Assembly: GCA_029932545.1 (NCBI GenBank)
Contig: JAOZPW010000005.1
Coordinates: 1-31,951, forward strand
DNA length: 31,951 bases
Source: Thermoanaerobaculales bacterium
GTDB lineage: Bacteria; Acidobacteriota; Thermoanaerobaculia; Thermoanaerobaculales; Sulfomarinibacteraceae
Direction: 5' to 3'
In this document: positions 6,138 through 14,211 of the stretch, piece by piece
How the letters are laid out: each line of letters opens with the position of its first letter
Numbering within the stretch: position 1 is the first letter of the stretch
The notes under the pieces: model-generated
Seen by the model: the letters and a program-made list of their open reading frames with translations, nothing else
Told to the model about the DNA's origin: nothing
Databases searched by the model: none
Program-made: the position numbers and the translations under genes

Positions 6138-6983
6138 TCAGGCGCCCTCTCCCAGTTGGTAGCGGACAAACGACACGATGGTCGCATCCGGCCCACAGGT
6201 ATTCTTCAAGAATTCCCCGACCGAGACCGAGGAGTCCTTGGCAAAGGCTTGAGCCAGCAGGACCTCCTGCACGAAGAACTTTTCCATCTTCCCGGAGACC
6301 ATTTTTTCGGCGATGTGCTCGGGTTTCCCCTGTTCGATCGCCTGCCTCATCGCAATTTCTCTTTCGGTCGCCAGAAGGTCCTCAGTGACTTCCTCGCGAG
6401 CAACAAAGCGTGGGGCACTCGCAGCGATGTGCAGGGCCACATCGTGGAGAGCCTCTTCGGTGACGGCGCTGCTTCCCTCGACGACAACACCCATTCGACC
6501 ACCCATGTGAATGTAGGAGGCCAGCAAGTGTCCTTCTCCGGCATTGACCACCGTGCACTGGTTGAGCACGATGTTCTCGCCGATCGAGGCAACCATCAAG
6601 GAAATCGATTCCTCAACTGTATGTGCGGAATCACCGGACATCGGTTGGCTCTTGAGTTCGTCAACCGAGCCGGCGCCACTCTCAAGCGTCTGCTGGACCA
6701 AAGTATCCGCAAAGTCTCTGAAATTGGGAAGCTTGGATACCGGCTCCGTCTCGCAGTTAAGCTCGAGGATCGCCCTGCGGCCGGCATCACCAACGATCAC
6801 GACCACGCCGTCATTGGCGGCACGATGCGCCCTCTTAGCTGCAGCCGCCAACCCCTTGGTTCTGAGATATTTGATCGCCTCATCCATGTCGCCGTCAACC
6901 TCAACCAGGGCCTTTTTGCAATCCATCATTCCGGCGCCTGTGCGCCCCCGCAGTTCTTTTACCGCTGCTGCTGTTATCGCCAT
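6138..6983 (-). CDS. tsf: Elongation factor Ts
   Basis: A 281-residue EF-Ts, the guanine nucleotide exchange factor for EF-Tu. The N-terminal UBA-like domain with VKELRGRTGAGMMDCKKALVE and the GDMDEAIKYLRTKGLAAAAKRA signature is visible. Then come the core EF-Tu-contact region NDGVVVIVGDAGRRAILELNCETEPVSK and two dimerisation-type repeats, ending in SVGEFLKNTCGPDATIVSFVRYQLGEGA. I chose MAITAAAV at 6983 because AGAGGTG lies 7-8 bases upstream; an upstream ATG at 7040 would overlap the rpsB-tsf hairpin. The gene follows rpsB as in most bacteria. Confidence 0.97.
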   Translation of the reverse strand: MAITAAAVKELRGRTGAGMMDCKKALVEVDGDMDEAIKYLRTKGLAAAAKRAHRAANDGVVVIVGDAGRRAILELNCETEPVSKLPNFRDFADTLVQQTLESGAGSVDELKSQPMSGDSAHTVEESISLMVASIGENIVLNQCTVVNAGEGHLLASYIHMGGRMGVVVEGSSAVTEEALHDVALHIAASAPRFVAREEVTEDLLATEREIAMRQAIEQGKPEHIAEKMVSGKMEKFFVQEVLLAQAFAKDSSVSVGEFLKNTCGPDATIVSFVRYQLGEGA

Positions 6984-6996
6984 ATCACACCTCTTT

Positions 6997-7028
6997 AAAA
7001 AAAGGCCGAGCGCAGGGTGCGCCCGGCC
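6997..7028 (-). terminator. Hairpin with T-run between rpsB and tsf
   Basis: On the minus strand, sequence 7028-7004 folds as GGCCGGGCGC-ACCCT-GCGCTCGGCC with one interior mismatch region, followed by seven Ts (7003-6997). It begins about 24 bases after the rpsB stop and ends just before the tsf ribosome binding site. It has the form of an intrinsic terminator and probably acts as a partial attenuator lowering tsf relative to rpsB. Confidence 0.75.
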
Positions 7029-7051
7029 CATAGAAATCAATTATTCGACTC

Positions 7052-7996
7052 TCAGGCCTTTGTCGTTGCCTCTTCCACCGGAGACTCAACTGTTTCCTCG
7101 GATGCCGCCGCCTCTTCAACTGCCGTGATCGGTTCCGGCTCCGGAGCAACTTCGACTCCCTCAACTGCCGCAACGGGTTCCGGAGCAGCTTCTTCGGGCG
7201 CCACAGGCTCTTCGGCTACAGGCGCTTCGTCAGCGACCGGCTCCTCGGACTGGGCTGGTTCTTCTTCCGAAACCACAGAACTCTCGGCACCTTCCGGACC
7301 GACAAATTTTCTGTCGGACAGATTCAGACCTTCGAGAATATTGTCGGCAATCCGAGACGTAAACAACCGAATGGCCCGAATGGCATCGTCGTTGCCCGGA
7401 ATCGGGTAATCGACGTCTTCCGGATCACAATTGGTGTCGACAACTGCAATCACCGGAATTCCAAGACGATTGGCCTCTTTGATCGCAATGTGCTCGTGCT
7501 CGGTATCGATAACGAACAGAGCCTCCGGGAGACCCTCCATGTCCTTGATCCCACCGATCGCACGTTCCATCTTCTTTCTCTGGCGCTCGAGACCGATGCG
7601 CTCCTTCTTGGTCAGACGGCTGTCTTCGTTGGCCAATGCGACTTCGATCTCCTTGAAGCGCGTAATGGACTTCTTGATCGTGTCGAAGTTGGTCATCGTT
7701 CCACCGAGCCAGCGGTGGTTCATGTAAAACATGCCGCAACGGGTAGCTTCTTCCTTGATCGTGTCCTGCGCCTGGCGCTTGGTCCCAACGAACAGGACGT
7801 TGCGGCCATTGGTCGCCAGTTCGCGAACGAATTCTGCAGCTTCCTCGAAATATTTCAGGGTCTTTTGCAGGTCGACAATGTGAATGCCGTTGCGCTTTCC
7901 GAAAATAAATGGTTTCATCTTCGGATTCCAGCGCCGAGTTTGATGCCCAAAGTGGACTCCCGCTTCGAGCAATTCTTTCATCTGAATCGTGGCCAC
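7052..7996 (-). CDS. rpsB: 30S ribosomal protein S2 with long acidic C-terminal tail
   Basis: The first ~225 residues are canonical S2: MKELLEAGVHFGHQTRRWNPKMKPFIFGKRNGIHIVDLQKT, MYNHRWLGGTMTNF-type segment MNHRWLGGTMTNFDTIKKSI, ALFVIDTEHEHIAIKEANRLGIPVIAVVDTNCDPE and IPGNDDAIRAIRLFTSRIADNILEG. The remaining ~85 residues are a low-complexity tail rich in Glu, Ala, Pro and Val with repeated EEP, APE and VAE units. This makes the protein 314 residues against about 240-260 in most bacteria. The gene lies 11 bases downstream of rpsI and is followed by tsf. The tail is probably disordered. Confidence 0.97.
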   Translation of the reverse strand: MATIQMKELLEAGVHFGHQTRRWNPKMKPFIFGKRNGIHIVDLQKTLKYFEEAAEFVRELATNGRNVLFVGTKRQAQDTIKEEATRCGMFYMNHRWLGGTMTNFDTIKKSITRFKEIEVALANEDSRLTKKERIGLERQRKKMERAIGGIKDMEGLPEALFVIDTEHEHIAIKEANRLGIPVIAVVDTNCDPEDVDYPIPGNDDAIRAIRLFTSRIADNILEGLNLSDRKFVGPEGAESSVVSEEEPAQSEEPVADEAPVAEEPVAPEEAAPEPVAAVEGVEVAPEPEPITAVEEAAASEETVESPVEEATTKA

Positions 7997-8007
7997 TACG
8001 CTCTCCC

Positions 8008-8400
8008 TTACCGCTTGGAGAATTGGAAGCGCTTCCGCGCTTTAGGCTGTCCAGGCTTCTTGCGTTCCACCTTACGGGCGTCACGGGTAAGAAAACCGCC
8101 GGCTTTCAACTGCGGGCGAAACTCACCGTTGTATTCGAGGAGAGCCCTCGAAATCCCGTGGCGGATCGCTCCAGCCTGTCCTGTAGAACCTCCGCCGTCA
8201 ACGTTGACCAGGATGTCAAACTTGTCCTGGGTCTCGGTCAACAGCAGCGGCTGTCGAATCACCATTTTCAGCACTCGGTTGGGGAAGAAATTGTCGAAAT
8301 CGCGACGATTGACGACAATCTTCCCGGTACCCGGCCGGAGGTAGACACGAGCCACCGCGGTTTTGCGGCGCCCGGTTCCGTAATATTGGATCTCAGCCAC
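8008..8400 (-). CDS. rpsI: 30S ribosomal protein S9
   Basis: A 130-residue S9. The start MAEIQYYGTGRRKTAVARVYLRPGTGKIVVNRRDFDNFF, the central VNVDGGGSTGQAGAIRHGISRAL and the basic C-terminal tail ARKRFQFSKR, which contacts the P-site tRNA, are all present and intact. It follows rplM by 18 bases, the near-universal bacterial pairing. Confidence 0.98.
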   Translation of the reverse strand: MAEIQYYGTGRRKTAVARVYLRPGTGKIVVNRRDFDNFFPNRVLKMVIRQPLLLTETQDKFDILVNVDGGGSTGQAGAIRHGISRALLEYNGEFRPQLKAGGFLTRDARKVERKKPGQPKARKRFQFSKR

Positions 8401-8418
8401 GATGTCCCCCTATCGACA

Positions 8419-8847
8419 TCACAAAGTCATCGTTTTCGGCAGCTGGGCCTGGTGCGGATGCTCCGGACCTGCGTACACCTTGAGTTTGCGGAGCAACTTG
8501 CGCCCCAAACGATTCTTGGGAAGCATGCCCCAGACCGCCGAACGAATGACCCGCTCGGGATATTTGTCCAGCCGCTCACGGAGAGTCTCTACTTTCAGCC
8601 CACCCGGATATCCGGAATGCCTGTAGTAGAGCTTGTCTTCCATTTTACGGCCGGTCACTGCAACCTTGCCCGCGTTGAGCACAATCACGAAATCGCCGGT
8701 GTCGAGATGAGGGGTGTACTCGGGCTTGTGTTTGCCCCGCAGTACCCGCGCCACCTCAGTTGCCAAACGCCCCAAGATCTTGTCTGAGGCATCAACCACC
8801 AGCCATTCGCGAGAGATCTCATCCTTTTTCGGAATATAACTACGCAT
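8419..8847 (-). CDS. rplM: 50S ribosomal protein L13
   Basis: A 142-residue L13. Recognisable segments are REWLVVDASDKILGRLATEVARVLRGKHKPEYTPHLDTGDFVIVLNA, the RHSGYPGGLK signature and AVWGMLPKNRLGRKLLRKLKVYAGPEHPHQAQ. The start MRSYIPK at 8847 is supported by GGGGA about 7 bases upstream; a frame extending five codons further (to 8862) has no family support. It is the first gene of the rplM-rpsI-rpsB-tsf transcript. Confidence 0.97.
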   Translation of the reverse strand: MRSYIPKKDEISREWLVVDASDKILGRLATEVARVLRGKHKPEYTPHLDTGDFVIVLNAGKVAVTGRKMEDKLYYRHSGYPGGLKVETLRERLDKYPERVIRSAVWGMLPKNRLGRKLLRKLKVYAGPEHPHQAQLPKTMTL

Positions 8848-8894
8848 CTTTAATCCCCACACAAGGACTTACCCTGTAGACACAGGGGAGCCGG

Positions 8895-8923
8895 ACTCTA
8901 CCCGAGCCCCCTCCAGGTGTCAA
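8895..8923 (-). promoter_or_regulatory. Probable sigma-70-type promoter of rplM operon
   Basis: On the minus strand a perfect -35 TTGACA (8923-8918) is followed by a 17-base spacer and -10 TAGAGT (8900-8895). The start of transcription would be near 8888, giving a ~40-base leader that contains the small hairpin CCCTGT-GTCT-ACAGGG. The -35 overlaps the stop codon of the upstream gene ending at 8920. Confidence 0.72.
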
Positions 8924-9492
8924 GTAGTGGTTACTGAGCCCCGTGGGGGCAGGCTCTTTTCGGGGTTTCCCGCCGACAGTTGTTGGTTCTGCGGCAAGGG
9001 AATATCGGTCACCGAACCCGAAGCCAGCCAAACATGAAGGGCCTCACCAACGACCTGCACCGCCACGATCCGAAGCTGGACCTCCGGTGGAATCCAGGTT
9101 CGTAGATCGACCACGACAACATCCGAGCCCGGAAGAACAGTCACCCGGTCGGGCATGATCTCCTGGAGGGTCCTGAGGACCGCGATCCTTGGAACCGGAA
9201 GGCCACCCAAAGCCCTCAGATGTCCCAGACGAAAACCCAGGCGACGGTGACGGAGCCTGATCTCCCTCAATTCCACCCGAACCCTCATCGAGACGGACTT
9301 CCAGTGGACTCGAACAACCAGGGCAAGTCTGTCGTCCTGTCCATCCAAGTCTGGGTTCGACAGAGCTTCCACCTCGGCCAGACGCAGCCTGAGAATCCGC
9401 TCGATTGTTGGGATGTCAAAAACAACATGGAGATCGTCCCATCGGACAAGCGGGGCGGATACGTAAGGAATAGTCATTGCAGAGATGATCAT
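8920..9492 (-). CDS. Uncharacterised protein
   Basis: I do not recognise the family. The frame encodes about 190 residues from the ATG at 9492 (alternatives at 9477 and 9582; none has a strong ribosome binding site). There is no signal peptide or clear transmembrane segment. It alternates hydrophobic and charged residues in a beta-rich pattern (VELREIRLRHRRLGFRLGHL; VTVLPGSDVVVVDLRTWIPP; VVGEALHVWLASGSV), with a disordered-looking tail. The regular segment around RLAEVEALSNPDLDGQDDRLALVVRVHW looks like a real folded protein. It is upstream of the rplM promoter on the same strand, but a ribosomal link cannot be claimed. Confidence 0.62.
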   Translation of the reverse strand: MIISAMTIPYVSAPLVRWDDLHVVFDIPTIERILRLRLAEVEALSNPDLDGQDDRLALVVRVHWKSVSMRVRVELREIRLRHRRLGFRLGHLRALGGLPVPRIAVLRTLQEIMPDRVTVLPGSDVVVVDLRTWIPPEVQLRIVAVQVVGEALHVWLASGSVTDIPLPQNQQLSAGNPEKSLPPRGSVTTT

Positions 9493-9712
9493 AGCGGGTT
9501 CTAGAGCTCGAAACTGGAAACCGCCGGACTGAGGCCGAATCCGCGGTGGGATTGACCGGACAGGGAGGGGCCCTGGAATCATATATGACTTTCATTCGCT
9601 TTATTTGAGGCTTGTCACGAACGGGCTCTTGTTGGTGTCAACCGCCAAAAAAACCGATAAGCTGAACCCCAAACTGAACACCATTTTCAAGATGACCTCA
9701 GACGTTGCCTTT

Positions 9713-9740
9713 CTAGTTTCTAGTTTCGAGTTTCCAGTTT
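9713..9740. repeat. Heptamer array, unit CTAGTTT
   Basis: Four 7-base blocks CTAGTTT, CTAGTTT, CGAGTTT, CCAGTTT lie just upstream of hldA. The unit differs from the CTATCAG-type arrays but keeps the 7-base period. Confidence 0.88.
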
Positions 9741-9774
9741 CTGATCGAACCTTCCCTGCGCTACACTACTTCCG

Positions 9775-10782
9775 ATGATCGATCCACAAAGCCTTCTTGA
9801 TGTTATTGAACGCTTTTCCGGCGCCCGGGCCATCCTCTACGGAGACCTGGTTTTGGACCGCTTTATTCTCGGAACCCCCAAAAGGATCTCTCGAGAAGCG
9901 CCGGTCATCATCCTCCGCCATGAACGTCAGGAGGATATCGCCGGCGGCGGGGCCAATGCCCTGGCCAACCTGGCCTCCCTTGGAATCCAGGTTCAACCGG
10001 TGGGAGTCGTCGGAGACGATGAACCGGGCCGGTCACTCGTAAGCCTGCTGGGCAGACAGGGTATCGACACCACCAGAATCGTCACGGTGTCCGATTTCCA
10101 AACGCCAACCAAGGTCCGGATCCTTGGGGGCGGCGCCTCGTCACTCAAACACCAGGTAGCGAGGTACGACATCGAGGACGAGCTTCCCGCCGAAGGGAAT
10201 TGCATGACTCTCTTGGCCGAGAACCTGGCGGCCGCGGCCCTGGATACCGATGCGGTCGCAGTCTCGGATTACGGCTACGGAACGGTCACTGCCGAAATTC
10301 TGTCGGCCGTCGAAGGCTCTCGGAACTCGGCCCGCTGGACCTGTCTGGATTCCAGGTACCGGATCGGATTGTTTCCAGGCGTCGACGGTGTGACACCCAA
10401 CCTTGGGGAGCTGGAAGCGTGGGCCGGAAAAACGTTGAAAACTGACGAGGCCGTGTCGGAGGCCGCCGAGGGCCTGCGGATGACCCTCGGCGCCCGATTC
10501 GTCCTGGCCACCCGTGGAAACAGGGGCATGACTCTCGCAGAAGTTGGGCGCCCCGCCATACACATCCCAGTTTTCGGGACCGATGAGGTCGCCGACGTCA
10601 CCGGCGCCGGAGACACGGTACTGGCCGTTCTTGTCGCCTCTCTCGCGGCCGGCGCCACTCCCGGAGAGGCCGCCGTATTGGCCAATATCGCCGGTGGCCT
10701 GGTTGTCATGAAACTGGGAACCGCAACCATCAACGCCGACGAATTGAGCCGGGCCGTGCATTCGCTGCAAAGCCATTCGTGA
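9775..10782 (+). CDS. hldA: D-glycero-beta-D-manno-heptose-7-phosphate kinase (PfkB family)
   Basis: A 335-residue ribokinase-fold protein matching the kinase half of HldE/RfaE. It phosphorylates heptose 7-phosphate at C1 on the way to ADP-heptose for LPS inner core. Visible are the N-terminal YGDLVLDRFILGTPKRISREAPV (substrate loop), AGGGANALANLASLG, TPNLGELEAWAG and the PfkB signature DVTGAGDT with catalytic Asp280. The nucleotidyltransferase domain is a separate gene immediately after, overlapping by one base at TGATG, so this is the split HldA plus HldC arrangement. No ribosome binding site is evident; TACACT lies 7 bases before the ATG. Confidence 0.9.
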   Translation: MIDPQSLLDVIERFSGARAILYGDLVLDRFILGTPKRISREAPVIILRHERQEDIAGGGANALANLASLGIQVQPVGVVGDDEPGRSLVSLLGRQGIDTTRIVTVSDFQTPTKVRILGGGASSLKHQVARYDIEDELPAEGNCMTLLAENLAAAALDTDAVAVSDYGYGTVTAEILSAVEGSRNSARWTCLDSRYRIGLFPGVDGVTPNLGELEAWAGKTLKTDEAVSEAAEGLRMTLGARFVLATRGNRGMTLAEVGRPAIHIPVFGTDEVADVTGAGDTVLAVLVASLAAGATPGEAAVLANIAGGLVVMKLGTATINADELSRAVHSLQSHS

Positions 10783-11285
10783 TGTCCGTTCAACCCAATC
10801 CGATGGCCAAACTGAGGTCGCTCGAACAGATCAGCGAAGACTGCAGACTGTGGCGTAAGGACGGCTTGACCATCGCCTTGGTCAACGGCGCCTTTGACCT
10901 CCTGCACGTCGGCCACCTCCGGTATCTGACCGACGCATCTCGCCAAGGGGACTGTCTAATCGCCGCCGTCAACACCGACCATAGTGTCCGAAGTTCGAAA
11001 GGCCCCTCACGGCCGATCATTCCCCAGGCAGAACGAGTGGAAATTCTCGCCAACCTTGCCATGATCGACGCAATCGTATTGTTCGACACGCCGACGGTTG
11101 CCCCAATTCTCGAAATCCTCAGGCCAGATGTCCACGCGAAAGGTACGGACTACACAGTCTCGACAGTGCCCGAACGGGAAGTCGTCGAAAGCTACGGCGG
11201 TCGGACCGTCATCTGCGGTGATCCCAAAGACCACGCAACCACCGATGTCCTCGGAACGATACTCGAACGATTCGGACCCGATTAA
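10782..11285 (+). CDS. hldC: D-glycero-beta-D-manno-heptose 1-phosphate adenylyltransferase
   Basis: A ~167-residue cytidylyltransferase-fold enzyme that makes ADP-heptose from heptose 1-phosphate and ATP. Visible are NGAFDLLHVGHLRYL with the catalytic HxGH (His42-His45), VNTDHSVRSSKGPSRPIIPQAERVEILANL, RPDVHAKGTDYTVSTVPE and the C-terminal GDPKDHATTDVLGTI. The ATG at 10782 overlaps the hldA stop (TGATG); a GTG one codon earlier is an alternative. The next gene starts inside its stop (TAATG), so the three heptose genes are tightly coupled. Confidence 0.92.
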   Translation: MSVQPNPMAKLRSLEQISEDCRLWRKDGLTIALVNGAFDLLHVGHLRYLTDASRQGDCLIAAVNTDHSVRSSKGPSRPIIPQAERVEILANLAMIDAIVLFDTPTVAPILEILRPDVHAKGTDYTVSTVPEREVVESYGGRTVICGDPKDHATTDVLGTILERFGPD

Positions 11286-12316
11286 TGCGGTTGGCCCTGA
11301 TTCGCCTTTCCGCCCTGGGCGACATCATTCACACCTGGCCTCTGGCACAGTCCCTGCGGGACAATCGGCCTGACCTGCACCTGACCTGGGTGGTCGAGGA
11401 GCCCTTTCGGTCCCTGGTCGATGGCCATCCAGCGGTCGACTCCGTGATCACGGTGGCGACCAAACGGTGGCGCAAAGCGCCCTTCGCACCCCAAACCCGG
11501 GCGGAGACCGATGTCGTCATGACTCAACTTCGAGAACTGGCCCCGGACCTGGCCCTGGATTCCCAGGGTACTTTCAAATCAGCCTGGATCACCCGGTGGA
11601 CCGGCGCCGGCAAACGGATCGGTCTGGCTCGACCATGGCGGCGCGAACTCCTTCCCGGCCTTGTCTATACCCAGGTCCTGCCCGGCTCGCGGACGCAACC
11701 CCACGTCGTCGCCACAAACTTGATGCTCGTCAGAGCCGTCGAGGCCCAACCCGGACACGAAATATCTGCACCGGATGGACATTGGCTCTTGAAACGGTCC
11801 AACGAACGCTATCCGCAGGTCCGAAGAAACAGTCCCTACGCCGTGCTGTTGCCCGGCGCAGGACATCCCTCAAAAGTCCTCGGTACAGACGTCCTTGGTG
11901 ATCTGGCCCGCCGGCTGGCATCCCGTGGTCTCGAGGTTCTCGTCGCCTGGGGACCAGGAGAATTGGAGCGAGCCGAAGCAGTCGTCGCCGTCGCCGATGG
12001 GGCCGCCGAGGTGGCCCCCCCGACCAGCCTCGAGGAACTGACGGTCCTGCTCGGTGGCGCTTCCGTCGTGGTCGGCGCGGACACCGGGCCGGTCCACCTT
12101 GCGGCCAGTCTCGGGACACCAACCCTGGCCGTTTTCCTGACAACAGACTGGAGGCGCAACGGCCCGTTGGGTTCCCGTACCGCGGTCCTGTCCGGCGCAG
12201 CCCTCCCAAAGCACGTTCGTCCAGGGTCGGCCGCCGTCAACCCAGGACCCATGCCATCCGCCGAGGCAATCGAAGAACGCGTCTCCCAACTCATTGAGGA
12301 ACTTCCCACTTCGTGA
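11285..12316 (+). CDS. ADP-heptose:LPS heptosyltransferase (GT9)
   Basis: A 343-residue GT-B glycosyltransferase of family 9 (WaaC/WaaF/WaaQ group) that adds L,D- or D,D-heptose to lipid A-Kdo or core. Visible are the N-terminal LIRLSALGDIIHTWPLAQSLR, DLALDSQGTFKSAWIT, the sugar-nucleotide domain start VLLPGAGHPSKVLG and the donor site VVVGADTGPVHLAASLGTPTLAVF. It is adjacent to the two ADP-heptose-forming genes, which supports ADP-heptose as donor. The DSQG and SKVLG motifs resemble heptosyltransferase I, but which core position it uses cannot be decided from sequence alone. Length is typical. Confidence 0.88.
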   Translation: MRLALIRLSALGDIIHTWPLAQSLRDNRPDLHLTWVVEEPFRSLVDGHPAVDSVITVATKRWRKAPFAPQTRAETDVVMTQLRELAPDLALDSQGTFKSAWITRWTGAGKRIGLARPWRRELLPGLVYTQVLPGSRTQPHVVATNLMLVRAVEAQPGHEISAPDGHWLLKRSNERYPQVRRNSPYAVLLPGAGHPSKVLGTDVLGDLARRLASRGLEVLVAWGPGELERAEAVVAVADGAAEVAPPTSLEELTVLLGGASVVVGADTGPVHLAASLGTPTLAVFLTTDWRRNGPLGSRTAVLSGAALPKHVRPGSAAVNPGPMPSAEAIEERVSQLIEELPTS

Positions 12317-12475
12317 AGACCAGATGCCCATGATCCTGGCATCCAGACCCGGGAAGATGGGCCACATTGGCCCGACGTCCTCCAATCTCCTTGCCGCTTT
12401 CAATGGACGATACGTTCCATGCTTCCGGCTGGTGTTACAATTCGAGGGGAATTAGACTGAACGGATGGTGATTCA

Positions 12476-14191
12476 ATGCCACTGAAGATCGGAGAACTCC
12501 TTCTCAAAGCACGGTTGATCAGCGATGATCAGCTGGAAAAAGCACTTGGAGACCAGAAACAGTCCGGCGGGAAAGTCGGCGAGCATCTGATCAAGCGAGG
12601 CTTTGTCAGCGAAGAAGACGTTCTGGATTGCTTGTCTCAGCAGTATGGCGTGCCATCAATCAACCTGCGCCATTTCGATATTGACGAATCCATCATTCGA
12701 CTGATCCCAGCCGATGTTGCCAGGAAGTACGAGTTCATCCCGGTGTCCAAAACGGGTGCAACATTGACTGTCGCGATGAGTGACCCGACGAACGTGTTCG
12801 CGATGGATGACATTACCTTCATCACCGGATACCGCGTCGAACCGGTGGTGGCGTCCGAGGAAGCGCTGCGAGTTGCGATCGACAAATATTTCGGCACGAC
12901 CCACGCGATCGAGCTGAAAAAGGTCATGGATGACCTTTCGACCGTTGATGAGACCTCCCTCGAAGTCCTGGAAGAAGAGGAAGAACTGGATGTTGCCGAC
13001 CTCGAGGCGTCGGCGGACGAGGCGCCGGTCGTTCGATTGGTCAACCTGATTCTGACCGATGCGCTCAAACGCGCTGCTTCCGATATTCACATCGAACCCT
13101 ACGAGAAGCTTTTTCGGGTTCGTTTTCGTATTGACGGCATTTTGTACGAAATCATGAATCCCCCGCTCAAACTCAAAGATGCCATCGCATCGAGAATCAA
13201 GATTTTGGCCAAGCTGGATATCGCGGAAAAACGCCTCCCCCAGGACGGTCGAATCAAGATCAAGATGAGATTCCAGGGCAAACCCAAGGAACTGGACTAT
13301 CGCGTCTCGACTCTGCCCACCCTCTACGGGGAGAAGATCGTTCTTCGTCTGCTCGATAAAGAGAATTTGATGCTGGATATGACCAAGCTGGGTTTCGAGA
13401 AGAGCAGCTTGAAGTGGTTTGAAGAAGCAATTTTTTCCCCCTACGGCATGGTATTGGTCACAGGACCGACGGGATCGGGCAAGACAAACTCCCTCTATTC
13501 GGCAATTTCCCGGATCAACACGTCGGAGACCAACATCATGACCGCCGAAGACCCGGTGGAGTTTCAGTTGACGGGCATCAACCAGGTTCAAATGAAGGAA
13601 AGCATCGGCCTCAATTTTGCCGCCGCTCTCCGGTCATTCCTTCGCCAGGATCCCAATATTGTCCTGGTCGGCGAGATCAGGGATTTTGAAACGGCGGAAA
13701 TCGCAATCAAGGCGGCGCTGACCGGACACCTGGTTCTTTCGACCCTGCACACCAACGATGCGCCATCGACAATCAACCGGTTGATGAACATGGGCATCGA
13801 ACCCTTTCTGGTGGCAACTTCGGTCAATCTAATCGTCGCCCAGCGGCTGATTCGCCGCATCTGCCAAAAGTGCAAAGAGGTCGAAGACGTGCCGGTCCAG
13901 GCCTTGCTCAACGTCGGTTTTTCGGAAAGCGAAGCGCCGAACATCCAGCTTTACAAGGGTCGCGGATGCGAGGCATGCAACCAGCGTGGTTACAAGGGAA
14001 GAGTCGGTCTTTTTGAGGTCATGAAGATCACCGAGGATGTTCGGGAGTTGATTCTCTCGGGCGCCTCGGCCGTCGAGCTTCGTAGGAAGGCATTGGAAGA
14101 AGGCATGATTAGCCTGCGACATTCGGGCCTTCAGAAAATCCGAGAAGGCGTCACCACTATTGAAGAAGTGGTGCGCGAGAGCGTGCTCTAG
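12476..14191 (+). CDS. pilB: Type IV pilus assembly ATPase PilB
   Basis: The 571-residue hexameric ATPase that powers pilus extension. An N-terminal MshEN/GSPII_E domain begins KIGELLLKARLISDDQLEKALGDQK, followed by an acidic linker near residue 165 and the catalytic domain. That domain has ASDIHIEPYE, Walker A GPTGSGKTNSLYS near 329-341, the Asp box AEDPVEFQLTGINQVQ, Walker B IVLVGEIRD and the His box TGHLVLSTLHTNDAPSTINRL. The zinc-binding CQKC and CEAC pairs (about residues 462-465 and 498-501) are those of extension ATPases and separate it from PilT. It opens an operon with pilT and pilC. A -10-like TACAAT lies at 12436-12441 but without a good -35. Confidence 0.96.
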   Translation: MPLKIGELLLKARLISDDQLEKALGDQKQSGGKVGEHLIKRGFVSEEDVLDCLSQQYGVPSINLRHFDIDESIIRLIPADVARKYEFIPVSKTGATLTVAMSDPTNVFAMDDITFITGYRVEPVVASEEALRVAIDKYFGTTHAIELKKVMDDLSTVDETSLEVLEEEEELDVADLEASADEAPVVRLVNLILTDALKRAASDIHIEPYEKLFRVRFRIDGILYEIMNPPLKLKDAIASRIKILAKLDIAEKRLPQDGRIKIKMRFQGKPKELDYRVSTLPTLYGEKIVLRLLDKENLMLDMTKLGFEKSSLKWFEEAIFSPYGMVLVTGPTGSGKTNSLYSAISRINTSETNIMTAEDPVEFQLTGINQVQMKESIGLNFAAALRSFLRQDPNIVLVGEIRDFETAEIAIKAALTGHLVLSTLHTNDAPSTINRLMNMGIEPFLVATSVNLIVAQRLIRRICQKCKEVEDVPVQALLNVGFSESEAPNIQLYKGRGCEACNQRGYKGRVGLFEVMKITEDVRELILSGASAVELRRKALEEGMISLRHSGLQKIREGVTTIEEVVRESVL

Positions 14192-14211
14192 GGCACCGGA
14201 AGGGAGGCCCA

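Noticed and set aside
5645..6162. Plus-strand open frames between hicB and tsf
   Set aside because: No ribosome binding site, no family pattern, low-complexity Arg/Pro/Ser content and overlap with repeats.
9600..9641. TTGACA at 9636-9641 (minus strand) as a promoter for the 8920-9492 gene
   Set aside because: A perfect -35 hexamer is present, but nothing resembling TATAAT is found at 16-18 bases, so it was not listed as a promoter.
12420..12475. Sigma-54 promoter upstream of pilB
   Set aside because: No GG-N10-GC core at proper spacing was found; only a lone TACAAT hexamer is visible.
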